A stretch of 64,000 nucleotides of DNA, from assembly GCA_020912385.1 (NCBI GenBank), contig CP087219.1, forward strand, positions 372,001-436,000, written 5' to 3'. Under the pieces are notes generated by a model. That model had not been told where the DNA came from and made no database searches. It saw nothing but the letters and a program-made list of their open reading frames with translations. The stretch's first letter is position 1, and each line of letters starts with the position of its first letter. Shown here piece by piece: positions 44,394-55,000 of this stretch. This DNA comes from Neofusicoccum parvum (Eukaryota > Ascomycota > Dothideomycetes > Botryosphaeriales > Botryosphaeriaceae). Made by a program: the position numbers and the translations under genes.

Positions 44394-45438
44394 ATGTCTA
44401 TCGTCGTTGACGAGGCGGAGAACAGGCGGAAGATGGCCCGCGGCGAGCTCTACCACGCATTCACCCCCGAGCTCACCGCCGCCCGAACACGTTGCCAGTA
44501 CGCCTGCAAGCGCTACACCAACGCCGGCGAGGTTCCACGCCGACGCCTCGTCGAGCTGTGGAGGGAGTAAGTAGCCAAGCTTCGTACGTCGGCCAGCCTC
44601 TGTGTCGCGCCAGCCCAGCACTCCCCGCCCGAGCACGTCCAGCCCGACCCAGTCCTCGCCGTTAATCCCGTGCCTCCCCCGCAGCATCATCGGCGACACG
44701 ACACCTCTGCCCGCGCCCGCGCCCACGCCCGAGGAGGACGAGGCGCTCTTCGAGGACGACCCGTGGGTCGAGGGCCCGATCCACTTCGACTACGGCACCA
44801 ACGTGCGTCTGGGCAAGAATGTCTACCTCAACTTCAACTGCGTCATCCTGGACACCTGCCTCGTCACCATCGGCTCGCGCACCCTCGTCGGCCCCAACGT
44901 GTCCATCTACTCGGGCACCCACCCCCTCGACCCGCTGGTCCGCAACGGCACCCGCGGCCCCGAGCTCGGCGGCGAGGTCCACGTCGGCGAGGACTGCTGG
45001 CTCGGCGGCAACGTCATCATCCTGCCCGGCGTGACCATCGGCCGCGGCTCCACCGTCGGCGCCGGCAGCGTCGTGACCAAGTCCGTCCCGCCGTTCCACG
45101 TCGTCGCCGGCAACCCGGCGCGCATCCTCAGGAAGATCGAGACGTTGGCGGATCCCGAGCAGGCGGCTGCTGCCCAGTCGAGCGGTGGCACGGCCAGCCC
45201 CGGCGGGCGTGGCGGCGTGCTGACGGCTCAAGAAGCGGTCCGCGGAATGAAGATGGCGAGCAAGAGTGCAGAAGACCAGAGACATGGCGCCGAAGTGGCC
45301 ATGAGGGAGCAGGCTGAAGATCTCGAGAAGGAGAACCCGGTGGATGAAGAGAAATTCTGGCGGTCCTTCGCTGCGAGCGAGAAGGACGCTGCCGAGGCGG
45401 GCGCATTTGGAAGAAAGAGAAAAGAGAGTGGCGCATAG
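44394..45438 (+). CDS. Maltose/galactoside-type O-acetyltransferase (hexapeptide repeat)
   Basis: Exon 1 (44394-44566) and exon 2 (44685-45438), joined at GTAAGT...CGCAG, encode 308 residues. The N-terminal mac domain (NRRKMARGELYHAFTPEL, then ARTRCQYACKRYN-like helix) is followed by the left-handed beta-helix: NVRLGKNVYLNFNCVILD, IGSRTLVGPNVSIYSGTHP with the catalytic-type His, then WLGGNVIILPGVTIGRG, GAGSVVTKSVP and GNPARILRKI. Such enzymes form trimers and move an acetyl group from acetyl-CoA to a sugar or related hydroxyl; the acceptor is unknown in fungi. The ~110-residue charged C-terminal tail is extra compared with bacterial enzymes. The splice restores LWRDIIGDT at the domain junction, which supports it. 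Confidence 0.9.
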
Positions 45439-47434
45439 AGGAGCGGTGGTATTGCAGCCGATTACGAGACGGCGGGCAAGAGGAGGCCAAAGCGAAGCAT
45501 ATATTGTGGATCAAAGATTTGTGCAAAATGGAGTCGGCACATAAGGGTAGACAATGCCTGATGACTTTGACGACTGGCAATTCACTGCCAAGCAGCGTGG
45601 TGCCAACAATGCCTCGGCTGATCCATGCAAGAGAGTCGGATTTAAGGGTCCGTCCACTGGAAATCTTGACGGAACATCGCTCGGCCGACATGGCCTGAGA
45701 TACTAGGCCAGCAACCGTGCAGGCAAGCTGCGTGTTACAGCCTGGTGGGTGAGATTAAGGTTCGGCTCGGCACTAGGCATTGCGGGTGCTGGATGCCTTG
45801 ATGCACTGCTGTGCCATTTCAGGGCTCATGGTGAGCCCCTTCAGCCACAAGTCTGACATTTCTTTCTTATCGCAACGTCGTTCGATCTTTCGGAAGGCTT
45901 CAATGCTTCATTTTTCTGCTACCAACGTCCAAGCATGCATTCTGCGAGGCGTGCTGCCGGTGTGCCGATTTTGGCCGTTTGAGTCTCTATCTCTTTCAAG
46001 CACCAGCCGTCTACTTGGCCAGTTCGCGAAGTGGTGTAAGAAGCTCACACACGGGTAAAGGAAGCATGCACTCGGAGGGTCCGGCTTTTTTTTTTCACTC
46101 CACATTTGCACCCGGATGAATGCTTCACCTGCCGGTGTATAAACCTGTCGCAGTATTTCCCGGCCAGCCTCATCCACTAACCCCGAGCAGATCGCAGGCT
46201 GGAGCCTGTCAGCTGATGGTATCCAGCTGCCAACCAAACGCCATGCGATCCTCCTTACCAGTTCTCGGCCCGCCTTCATCACAAATAACAACACCTTATT
46301 GGCTGAAACACCATCTCCAGCACACGACGAGTTCCAGGGAGGCGTGGCATCCACTTCCGGTCGCAGCTGACGTCACGCTCCCCCTAAACTTACCACAAAA
46401 GGTAATCATGGTTGCGTCTCCACACAGAGGGCGTCCCCGCAGCCGTGCGGAGTATCGGGTCATTTGATCGACCAGCCTACCAGCTAAATCCGACCGATTG
46501 TCAGCCGCAGACCGACGGCTGACCGCTTGGCGGCCTTGGTGCTGGCCGCTGAACAGCGAGTACTTCTAAATCCGATGGCGATGTTCCTTCGGAGGAAGCA
46601 GTTTGATGCCATGGCGAGACACGCTCCGAGACGACAAGGCAATATGTTGACCCCGCATATAGGATCATTAGCCTCGTCAGCCACCGTTATTTCCGTCCCC
46701 GCAGCGTGCGACAGCAGACCTCGCAGAGCGCACACGGCGACGTGCGTGCAGCTGCTGCGATAGCGGCCATCAGGAGTGTTAGAGAAGGCTGAAGTGGTCG
46801 GACGACAGCTGAAGCGCTCGCGATGCACAAATTCCCGTATTCGGCTAGTGTGTCTTAGTCAGACGCGCGTGTGTACGTACCACTTGCGGCTCCCTATGCA
46901 ACGGATCTCCAATCACCAAGTCCGCGAGATAACAGCAAACGGTGCTCAGGCCATCCGAGCGCGATGCTTCCGGCCCCCAGAAGTGCAGCCCGCCGCAGCA
47001 GGCGTAGCTCGACGCTGACGCGCGCAGCCACGGCGCACGGCGGGATTGTTTGTTGACTTGCGGTGACACTGACAAATTTAGAGTTAGCCTAGTCACCGGA
47101 CCCTGATTTGTACGCCGCCAGCGCGCAACTGCCGCCCTCTGCCGCAACTTGCAAGCCTAAATCCGACAAATCCGCCCTCTCGAATCTGGGGTAAAAGTAT
47201 CCTGGGGTAGGGAGCGTGGCTATTATTGGGTTTATTGGAGCGCCCCACCGGTCCCGACAAATCCGGCGACACGATGGGGGCACAGCCAAGAGCAGCTGAG
47301 TTATATGATGCGCCAGTCCCCACTTCTCCCGGAAGATCGTGGATATGCATCGTCCGTGGGCAGTAGCAGGGGCGTAGTCGAGCGAGTCGAACCACCTCCT
47401 CCGACACTCTCAACCTCCCGTCCGACCACGAGTC
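45439..47434. other. 2-kb intergenic region, nothing recognised
   Basis: Open frames on both strands have no motif or splice logic. There is a poly-T run near 46090. Codon-like structure is absent, and I found no tRNA or repeat. Confidence 0.4.
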
Positions 47435-47442
47435 TATATATA
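47435..47442 (+). promoter_or_regulatory. TATA box of the P450 gene
   Basis: TATATATA lies 79-86 bp before the P450 start codon, in a pyrimidine-poor leader, in the usual position for a regulated fungal promoter. Confidence 0.6.
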
Positions 47443-47520
47443 TGAGAAGAAGATTCAACATCTTCTCGGTAAACTCACCACGCTCACCGGCTAAGGCATC
47501 ACTCTGAACTCCTGACCACG

Positions 47521-49322
47521 ATGGAGGTTGATCTTGAACACACGTCCGGGTCTGGCGTCCAAGCCGCCATTTCCTTCCTACGCTCCAACCCCGTCTACAT
47601 CTTCTACATTCTCTCCTTCTTCCTCGTCCTCCGCTTCTTCAAGAACCGTTACGCCTCCCCTCTCCGCCACTACCCAGGCCCCTTCCTCGCTTCCGGCACA
47701 CGAGTGTGGAAACTATGGGTCACCTGGCAGACCCACCAGGAGACTGAGTACATCAACCTACACAAGAAATATGGTACGTTGTTCCCCATCCACCTATCTC
47801 TTCGTACCTCACTTCCTATCACCTACCCCTTCCTCATTCTTCCCCTGACCCCTCCTCCCCTCCAACACACCAGCCCCACTGACTTTCCCACCCGGCAGGC
47901 CCCGTCGTCCGCGTCGCCCCCAACGAACTCTCCTTCTCCCGCCCGACCGCTGCCCGCGAAATTCTCTCCGCCGGCAAAGGCTTCCACAAGACGCCCTTCT
48001 ACGCCGTCTTCCCGCCGCCGGAGAACCCCGACATCTTCACCGAAACCCGCGAGCACGTGCACGCGGCCAAGAAACGCGTGGCCGGCACCTCGTACAGCAT
48101 GGCGTCGATGCAGGGCATGACGCCGTACATCGAAGATACAATCGCTCTACTCTTCGCCAAGCTCGACGGGTTCGCGACCGCGGGCGGCGGCGGAGGGCGG
48201 CAGGAGATGGACCTGGGCGACTGGCTGCACTACTTCGCGTTCGACGTGCTGGGCGAGGTGGCGTTCGGGAAGAAGTGGGGGTTCCTAGCCGAGGGGCGCG
48301 ACGTCGAGGGGTGCATAAATGCGATCGACAAGAGCCAGCAGTACAACGGGACGGTGGGCCAGCTGCCAGCGCTGGACCTTCTGCTGAGAAGGAACCCGCT
48401 GTGGCGCGCGGCGCAGAAGCTGTACCCCGGGGCGCAGCCGCTGGTGACGCGCATCGCGCTGGAGGAGCTGCGGAAGAGGAGGAGCGGCGGCGCTACGACG
48501 GAGCGGAAGGACCTGCTGGGCCAGCTGCTCAAGGCGAACGAGGCGTTCCCGGACAGGTTTGGGGAGGGCGATGTCTTTGCGGTCACGCACGGCGCCATGT
48601 ACGTCCTGCTTTCCCTCCAGCTCCCTTTTGCTTTGGTAGATTCACTCACTGACGTGCGGGCGACCAGCTTCGCCGGCTCCGACTCCACCGCCAGCACCAT
48701 GCAGTCCTTCATGCACCACGTCCTCCGCGACCGCCGCATCTACGCCGCCCTCCTCGCCGAGATCGACAACGCGGCCGCCCGCGGCGCGCTGTCGCCCGTC
48801 GTCGCGTTCAACGAGGCTCAGCAGCTGCCGCTCTTCCAGGCCGCGCTCAAGGAGGCCATGCGCGTGCGCCCCGCCGTCGGCCTGGCGATGGCGCGCTCCG
48901 TGCCGCCCGGCGGCGCCGAGATCGACGGCGCGAGGTATCCGGGCGGCACCGGGCTGAACATCAACGCGTGGGCGGTGCACCGCGACCAAGAGATGTTCGG
49001 GGCGGACGCCGAGGCGTTCAGGCCGGAGAGGTGGCTGGAGGACGGGGAGAGGGCGCGGCTGATGGACAGGCACATGCTGCAGGTGAGTTTGATTTTTCCC
49101 CAGCCCGTTGTGGGGAGAGGGCTGACGTGACCACAGTTCGGTGGCGGATCGCATGTGTGTATTGGGCGCAATCTGGCGCTGTTGGAGATGAACAAGGTGC
49201 TGCCGATGCTGCTAAGGGATTACGCGCTCGAGTTGGTGCATCCGGACCGGGAGCTGGATTTCCACACGTACTTCTTTGTGGTGCAGAAGGGGTTGAATGT
49301 CAGGATATCCAAGAGGGTGTAG
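47521..49322 (+). CDS. Cytochrome P450, pisatin-demethylase-like
   Basis: Four exons (47521-47773, 47899-48598, 48668-49082, 49137-49322) give 517 residues. A membrane anchor (VYIFYILSFFLVLRFF) is followed by the Pro-rich hinge HYPGPFLASG. Further on are the I-helix AGSDSTAS, the ExxR motif in KEAMRVRP, the PERF-type motif FRPERW, and the heme loop FGGGSHVCIGRN with the axial Cys. The third-exon splice is inferred because reading through its 69-nt intron would put YVLLSLQLPFALV into the I-helix. P450s of this type are ER-bound monooxygenases needing P450 reductase, used in detoxifying plant compounds or in secondary metabolism. No cluster partners are nearby, and a degraded copy of the 3' end lies at about 51745-51905. 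Confidence 0.9.
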
Positions 49323-49881
49323 TCGATGGGCTTCAAATGGTAATGTATTTCGGGGTGCTCGGTACAGGAATGAATGTACAATGGATTCAATGAGTTAATA
49401 TGCGGTAGGCGTATCATCAGCACAACTGATTTTCCGCATGTTATAAGTAAAACTACCAGAGGTTCCTGTATCGACCTAAAGGCCGGGGGTTCCTAGCACA
49501 TTTGCAGGCAAACTGGCCCATGGCGCGGCGCTTTAGTAAAGTAGCATTTGTGAAATTAGCCCCGACCACGCCTTTGAATGGCGGGAAAACTCCCGAAAGG
49601 GGGTTTTATAGGCACCAAGAGGTGCTGACTTTTTGTGTTCGAATCCGCTTGGGGTCACGCACAGTTGCATACGCCTTCTCTTTTCTTTTCCAGTTTCCAG
49701 ATCCATCCACGGTCCCTGTTGGAATGGTTCGACGGACGGTTCACTGTCAGTGCGAACAGAAAATAGTTGAGCGCATGTTGTGGCTTAACCCAGTTGGACG
49801 GTAAATTGGCATTGCTTCAATATTCATAGTGAAACTTCAAGTGCAGACAGAGTATACACGATTCACTTCAAAAGCTTCATA
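49323..49881. other. Intergenic between convergent genes
   Basis: 3' flanks of the P450 and zinc-finger genes. A TTCGAAT sequence at 49639 recalls a tRNA T-loop but no stems pair around it. Nothing else was seen. Confidence 0.4.
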
Positions 49882-50528
49882 TTATTGACTACTCAGAAAC
49901 TCGGGGTGCTGATTTCTCATATGTCTGTCGCGATTGTCTTTCCGACTGAATGCTTCCCTAGAGCGTGTGCATCCAGAAACTTCGCAGAAGAAGACGCGGG
50001 GCTGTTTCTTGTGCACCGAATTCATATGCCGCTCACAGTCGTTGCTGAATTCGAACCCCTTAGTGGCTCTGGGACACCCTGAGTAATTGCACTTGTAGGG
50101 CCGGGTGTGCGATTTCCGATGACGACTGGAGAGGAGGTCAGTACATCGTCTCATTTAGATATATTGTTGGTGGAGAGGTCTTACTTGAGAAGATGGCCTT
50201 TCGGAAATTCTTTGAAGCACTTAGGACAAGTATGATCGGACCCGGATTGCTGCTGTGGAAGCTGTGGAACATGAAGTGAGGGGTTTAGAGAAGCCGGGTC
50301 TTGCGATTCTGGCGAGCGGTTGGCGTTCTCGGCGGTGAGAAAAGATTCGGAAACAGAGGCCTCAGCGGTCGGCAATTCAGCGTTGTGATCCTGCGAGGAA
50401 CGAGAAGCTGGAAACTCAGCGAAAGATTGGTCCGGGTTGAAATCCCAAGGGTCCAATAAGAATAGATCGGTGTATAGTAGATGATATTGTTCAGTCGGAC
50501 CGGAAGAGTCTTGAAACTCAGACGTCAC
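49882..50528 (-). CDS. Three-finger C2H2 transcription factor candidate, 5' end open
   Basis: Two exons are clear: one from about 50528 to 50185 and 50125-49882, joined at GTAAGA...CTCCAG inside the first finger. Fingers: C-x2-C-x12-H-x3-H (CPKCFKEFPKGHLLNRHRKSH), C-x4-C-x15-H-x4-H (CNYSGC...HMNSVH) and C-x4-C-x15-H-x4-H (CEVSGC...HMRNQH). The part before the fingers is acidic and Ser/Pro-rich, as in activation regions. The upstream frame begins after a stop at about 50534 and has no ATG; an extra first exon further right is likely but its splice is not clear. The fingers are close to the end of the chain, a common plan in fungal regulators. It is divergent from the small gene at 51171, so a shared or regulator-target relation is possible. 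Confidence 0.7.
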
Positions 50529-51170
50529 TTGTCGCTATGCGAATCGGGGATCTCGAAGAGAGGCTTGATGCAGGGTCCCAATCGCTGGATATCCTGAAAT
50601 GCTGAAGGCGGAGCGAGAAGATAAAAGAATGGCAGAAGCGCACGAAGGAGGGGCACGCGCAACGGCTGTCCGCCAAGAAGGAAAGATGGTTGAAGAGCGC
50701 GAGGCTGCTTCCTTTTCACTGCTGGGTCGACCCCACCGCAGCTGTGGAGCAGCGCCCTGATTGGCCGGATAGCTGATGGTAGGCCTCACAGCAACATTAC
50801 GGGACCGGACATGGTTCATCACCACTTCCGGTCGGTCAGACCGGGCAAAGCGGCAGAAAGCCTGGCCATTGGTCCAGTTTCTCCTGCAATGCAAAGGCAT
50901 GTGCCAGGCGGGGCCGTCGAAGATGTTACTGGAACCTGATTCGACAGTCCCCGTACGCTCAGATGGTAGGCCTCACATGGGCATGACGAAGCTAGCGGAG
51001 TCGACCACCCCACCATGGTCTTGACACGTCTGTTTTGACGGAGAGTATTACAATCGTTGTCGGCGACGGTGTATAAATAATGTAAGCTCGTCTGATTTCT
51101 TTTGCTTCGTTCACACCTCTCTCCAATTTTGTCTGATCCCTACTCTACCTTGCTTCCATTCTCTTCCATC
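50529..51170. promoter_or_regulatory. Divergent promoter with a 16-bp direct repeat
   Basis: GATGGTAGGCCTCACA occurs at 50775-50790 and again, exactly, at 50962-50977, 187 bp apart. It has no coding sense in a clear gene. It lies between the zinc-finger gene and the small gene, and the first exon of the finger gene may also fall here. Confidence 0.5.
51072..51079 (+). promoter_or_regulatory. TATA box of the small gene
   Basis: TATAAATA about 92 bp before the start codon at 51171, followed by a pyrimidine-rich leader (CTCTCTCC). Confidence 0.6.
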
Positions 51171-51676
51171 ATGTCGACCCTTTTCTGTTGCTCCAATGTC
51201 AAGCCATACCGCCCCGTAACTCTGGCGCACGAGCCAAAGTTCAGGGCTTTTATGCGATGGGCCGCCTTTCCAAGAGAGACGGCGACGCAGCCTTCCGACG
51301 AGCAGAGCAGCAAGCTGGCAAGCCTGAACCACCCACACGTCATTCAACTGGTGAAACAAGTCAACTATGGCGCTCTCGAAAGCACGCGGTACTTTGCTCC
51401 TACAGAAGGAGAGGATGAAGAGCAAGCGTTTCTTGAGATCACGGAAGCGGACCTCATCGCCGCAAACTACAAGAAATTGAATACGTAAGAGAGCATGACT
51501 TATGCTGGATAAAGGAGATCACAATGCTAATGTTGAAATAATCCCCTAGATACAAGAACTTCAAGTGCGTGCAGCACAACAAGTTCTTCGAGGTCAACGT
51601 TTATGAGAAAGATCCGGTCAACGCGCATCATTGGCGTCACAACATCGCGCGCCCGGGCAGTGAAATTGATTTGTAG
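51171..51676 (+). CDS. Small hypothetical protein
   Basis: Two exons (51171-51484, 51550-51676; GTAAGA...CCTAG) give 146 residues. No signal peptide or membrane segment is seen. The N-terminus has a CC pair (MSTLFCCS), and the middle is charged with an acidic cluster (EGEDEEQAF). The second exon is rich in aromatic and His residues and ends GSEIDL. I recognise no family. A good TATA box and coherent splice make expression likely. Nothing in the sequence indicates a function beyond its placement next to a zinc-finger gene. Confidence 0.65.
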
Positions 51677-51744
51677 GGGAGACAGGGCTTGGAAGATTCC
51701 TTAAGTAGACGGATTCATTAGCGTTAGTACAGTATGGAAATTGA

Positions 51745-51905
51745 AACACGATCTACTGTTCGGAAGAGGTTAAATTCTGGAATATCGAAAAGGGTGAAAT
51801 CGATAGGGTTACAGGTGATGACGTATTTTGTGGTGCACTCAATACCTTGAAACTTCCAGGTGCTGAAGAAACACATACCTGTTGCAACTGATTTCTGATA
51901 GAGCA
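51745..51905 (+). pseudogene. Degraded scrap of the P450 gene's 3' end
   Basis: Blocks matching the last codons and 3' flank of the P450 (49255-49440) occur in the same order: CACG, ATATC.AA.AGGGTG, TCGAT.GG, GTATTT.G.GGTGC, and later AACTGATTT. Identity falls between the blocks. Differences include several G-to-A and C-to-T changes, such as GTAGTCGATGGG to GAAATCGATAGGG, which is consistent with RIP of an old duplicate. No frame is left. Confidence 0.5.
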
Positions 51906-52008
51906 TTTTCTAAAAGTATTTATACTCAGACCTTGACAGCTACTATACATCCGGATTGCATAAAATTTGACAAGAAAAAAGACGCCAACCCCCATTTATT
52001 CGCGTGGT

Positions 52009-55000
52009 CTACTTCCGAAGCCACCGGATTCTGCTCTTCGTGAAACCATGCGAGATTTGTTGGGTTTCTTTCACTTCTTGAACGCCGGATACCTCCACAT
52101 CATAATTCCGCCTGATAACGTTCAGCCAGTCCTCAATGCTCTTCTCCGTACCACCCGTCTGAACAATCTTCTTATCGATACCGTCTTTGGCCATTTTCTC
52201 ATCCGGTTTTGGCAGGATCAAGAAATCATGGTCTTTCCCACAGAGGCGCTTCTCGAGCTTGCCTTCTTGCAGCTTCTTCCAGCAAGTCTTTTCGAACTTG
52301 ACGTCCACACAGTCTCTGCACACGTAGGTTTCCTTTTCGTCCCAGAGATAAGGCTCGTCTTCGCAACTGCCGCTACAGCATTGTATCTTCGGCAGGTCGT
52401 CTTTGGTAATCAGCGACCATGCAGCCCGCGCGTTGTCGTCGTCGCCAACCAGCATCAGTGCCTGGCAAAGCCACCAGTACCCTTGCCAGTCGTTGTTGGG
52501 AATCTCGTCGGAGAGGAATCTCAGGGCACGCTCGATCTGGTCCTTGATGCATTCTCTTGCCTGATACTTCCTCCCTGTCAGGTAGTGGATGCGAGCAAGC
52601 GATAGCGTGATAGTATGATCAGTGCTCTGGAGAGCATTGGAGTTCCATCTGCAGAGGTCTTCGGTTTTACGAGCGTACTCAAGCTTCTGGAATTCGCTGG
52701 AGTCGGCCTTTTTGGACAGCTGAATGTAGACCGAGACCAGCTTCTCCACGGTCTTCTCCCGGATCTTGAAGACGGAGGTGTCCTGATCATGGTATTCTTG
52801 CAGTAAACTGTCTGTTTCGGCTACGTTGTCTTCCCAAGCGATGAGAGCTTCTCGCACCCTCTGCTGGTAGAATAGTGCCTGGCCGTAGTAGAACCGGAGG
52901 TGAGTCCGCTTCGAGATGTCGTCCTTTGCCGAAGTTATGGCATCTACGTAGCCTTTGATGATACCCCCGAGGTCGTCCTGAAGGGCAATGGAGACGTTGT
53001 GGTGGAAATCAGCTGAGTCTGCACAGTGAAGAAACAGGTCGACAGGCGGCGCGTACTTGTTCTTCAAGAATGTCTTGAGCTCGTCGGACCCGTCCGTGTT
53101 GTATGCCCATTGCAAAACCTTATTCATGATTCCTGTGTCCTCTTTGAAAATGTCTTGAAGCTCCCGGAAAGTTTCTATTGCCTTTTCATGGTGCTTCAGG
53201 ACGTTGTACAAGTTCCAAAGGGTTTCTACCATGTCATTCCAGACAGTTTCGTGTTTCGTTTGAAAGTCTCTATCTTTCAGCTGGTTGAGATTCCCATCCA
53301 GAGTCTCCAGAGCACTCTCGTTCTGCTCAGTTTGCTGATATGCTCGAGTCAGGCACCACCTGGCTTTCCAGTCGTCCTGAATTTTGAGGCACCTTTCGAT
53401 AGACTCATCATAAAGCGCGTAATGGAGACATGTTTCGCCAACTCTCACGTGCCGCATAGGACTCTGGTCGCCATTCGCATCCATTCGAAGGAGCTTTAGA
53501 GCCAGGGCTTCTGCATCCTGGATTAATTTCAAAGAGCGCAAAGGTCTGTCGCGATTTTCCAGTGTTTCGATGCTTTCGCTCGAGTACTTCAAAGATTTCA
53601 AAACAGTTAGCAGCACTCTAATGAATTGGAGTATCTACAGCATACCTCATCTGTAAAGAAGAGTAGATATTGCAGCGAATCTGCAGCATCCCATTCGTCG
53701 TCTTGAAGCCAACGAGAGGCCAAAACTCTAAGGTGCACTGACATCAATGCCTCTTTAGTGAAGTCTGGCTCTTTCTCCTTCTCTTCGACACTTCCTTCGG
53801 CTAGGTCTTCAGTAACCTTCTCAACAGTCTTTTCCGACTCTTCTAACGGGGCTGTTGCAGGACTGCCGTCATCCTTTTTGTCAGACTCCGTTGTGCTGTG
53901 CTGTTTGTCCAACTCTTCCGTTGGGCCTCCGGTCGGTGACTCGACCAACTGCGGCTCAGTTCGTTTATCAGTTTCCTGTTCAACATGCACAGGCGGTTGC
54001 TCAACTGCTTCCCCAGTGAGAACTTGGGGTTGTTTTTCAGTTGATTCCTCGGCCGCTGGTTCAGCCTCCGCCCCACTTTCTGCTGCAATCAGTTCTTCGG
54101 CCGGGGTTTCGCCTTTACTCCCAGTTTTTCCTCCAGTTTCATATCCAGGATGGTTTCCTGAATGCTCTGAAAAATGGTCCTCGAGCGTCTCTTCTGGTGC
54201 CTCGGTACTTTGTTCTTTGGGCGGCTCTTCAACATGCCCCTCGGGATGGTCTTTGAGCTGTTTCCGGGCAACTCTTCCCACAACAGGATCTTTGAACCAG
54301 AGAAGAACAGTGTCAGTATATTCCTGCCATCTGTCCCAGCCATCGCTCCTCATAGTGTCAAGTGACCCCTTCGTCAACCAAGCCCTCACATTGTCCTCCG
54401 TCCAGAAAAACTCAAAAAGAAAGCGGCCAATATCCTCTCTTGTGCCACTGTCAGAACGTTCAAGATAATCTGGCTTTATGTTGTCGAGATGCACATAAAG
54501 ATCAGTCGCGGCATAATGATGTAGGCACTCATAGTCATCGCGTTCAGGGCTACACACGGCCTTAAGAAGGCAGAGCGCCATTTTCATGTGCCCATCCATG
54601 CGGTCGAACTGAATGCTCTGACGTTGCGCCTCTTGTTGGTCTCTCAGTCTCCCGAAATATTGCGCGAACTGAAACCGTTTGAACAGCTCTTCGCCGCAGA
54701 CTGACCGAATAAGCCTTTCCACCGCCTCAATTTCAAAAGTCTGAAGGCGATCCTCTATGGCTCCTGGTTTTTGGGTATTTGCCTGGGCTGACTTGCGTAG
54801 ATATACCGAAAGCCCACCCCCATCTGACCTTTCTCCTTCTAGTTCCATGAAGTAATCCAAAGTGGCTTTGGACCGCACAAACCTGTTCTTATCATCGATG
54901 GAGTCGGAAGGATCCCACACATCAAAGAACTGGGAGTACTTCTCTTGGATTTGTGTGCCAAGCCGTATGCTGTCTCTGCTTGCGCCCCTCAGAAGTCGGA

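Noticed and set aside
44670..45317. Arg/His-rich frame inside the acetyltransferase gene
   Set aside because: It is a shadow of the clear hexapeptide-repeat frame.
45908..46354. 148-codon minus-strand open frame upstream of the P450
   Set aside because: The translation has no domain-like pattern and no supporting promoter.
49620..49660. Possible tRNA gene, from a TTCGAAT sequence
   Set aside because: The bases on either side do not pair as a T-stem, and no acceptor or anticodon arm can be drawn.
53758..54468. Ser-rich open frame on the + strand
   Set aside because: It is the reverse-strand shadow of the acidic linker of the NLR-like gene.
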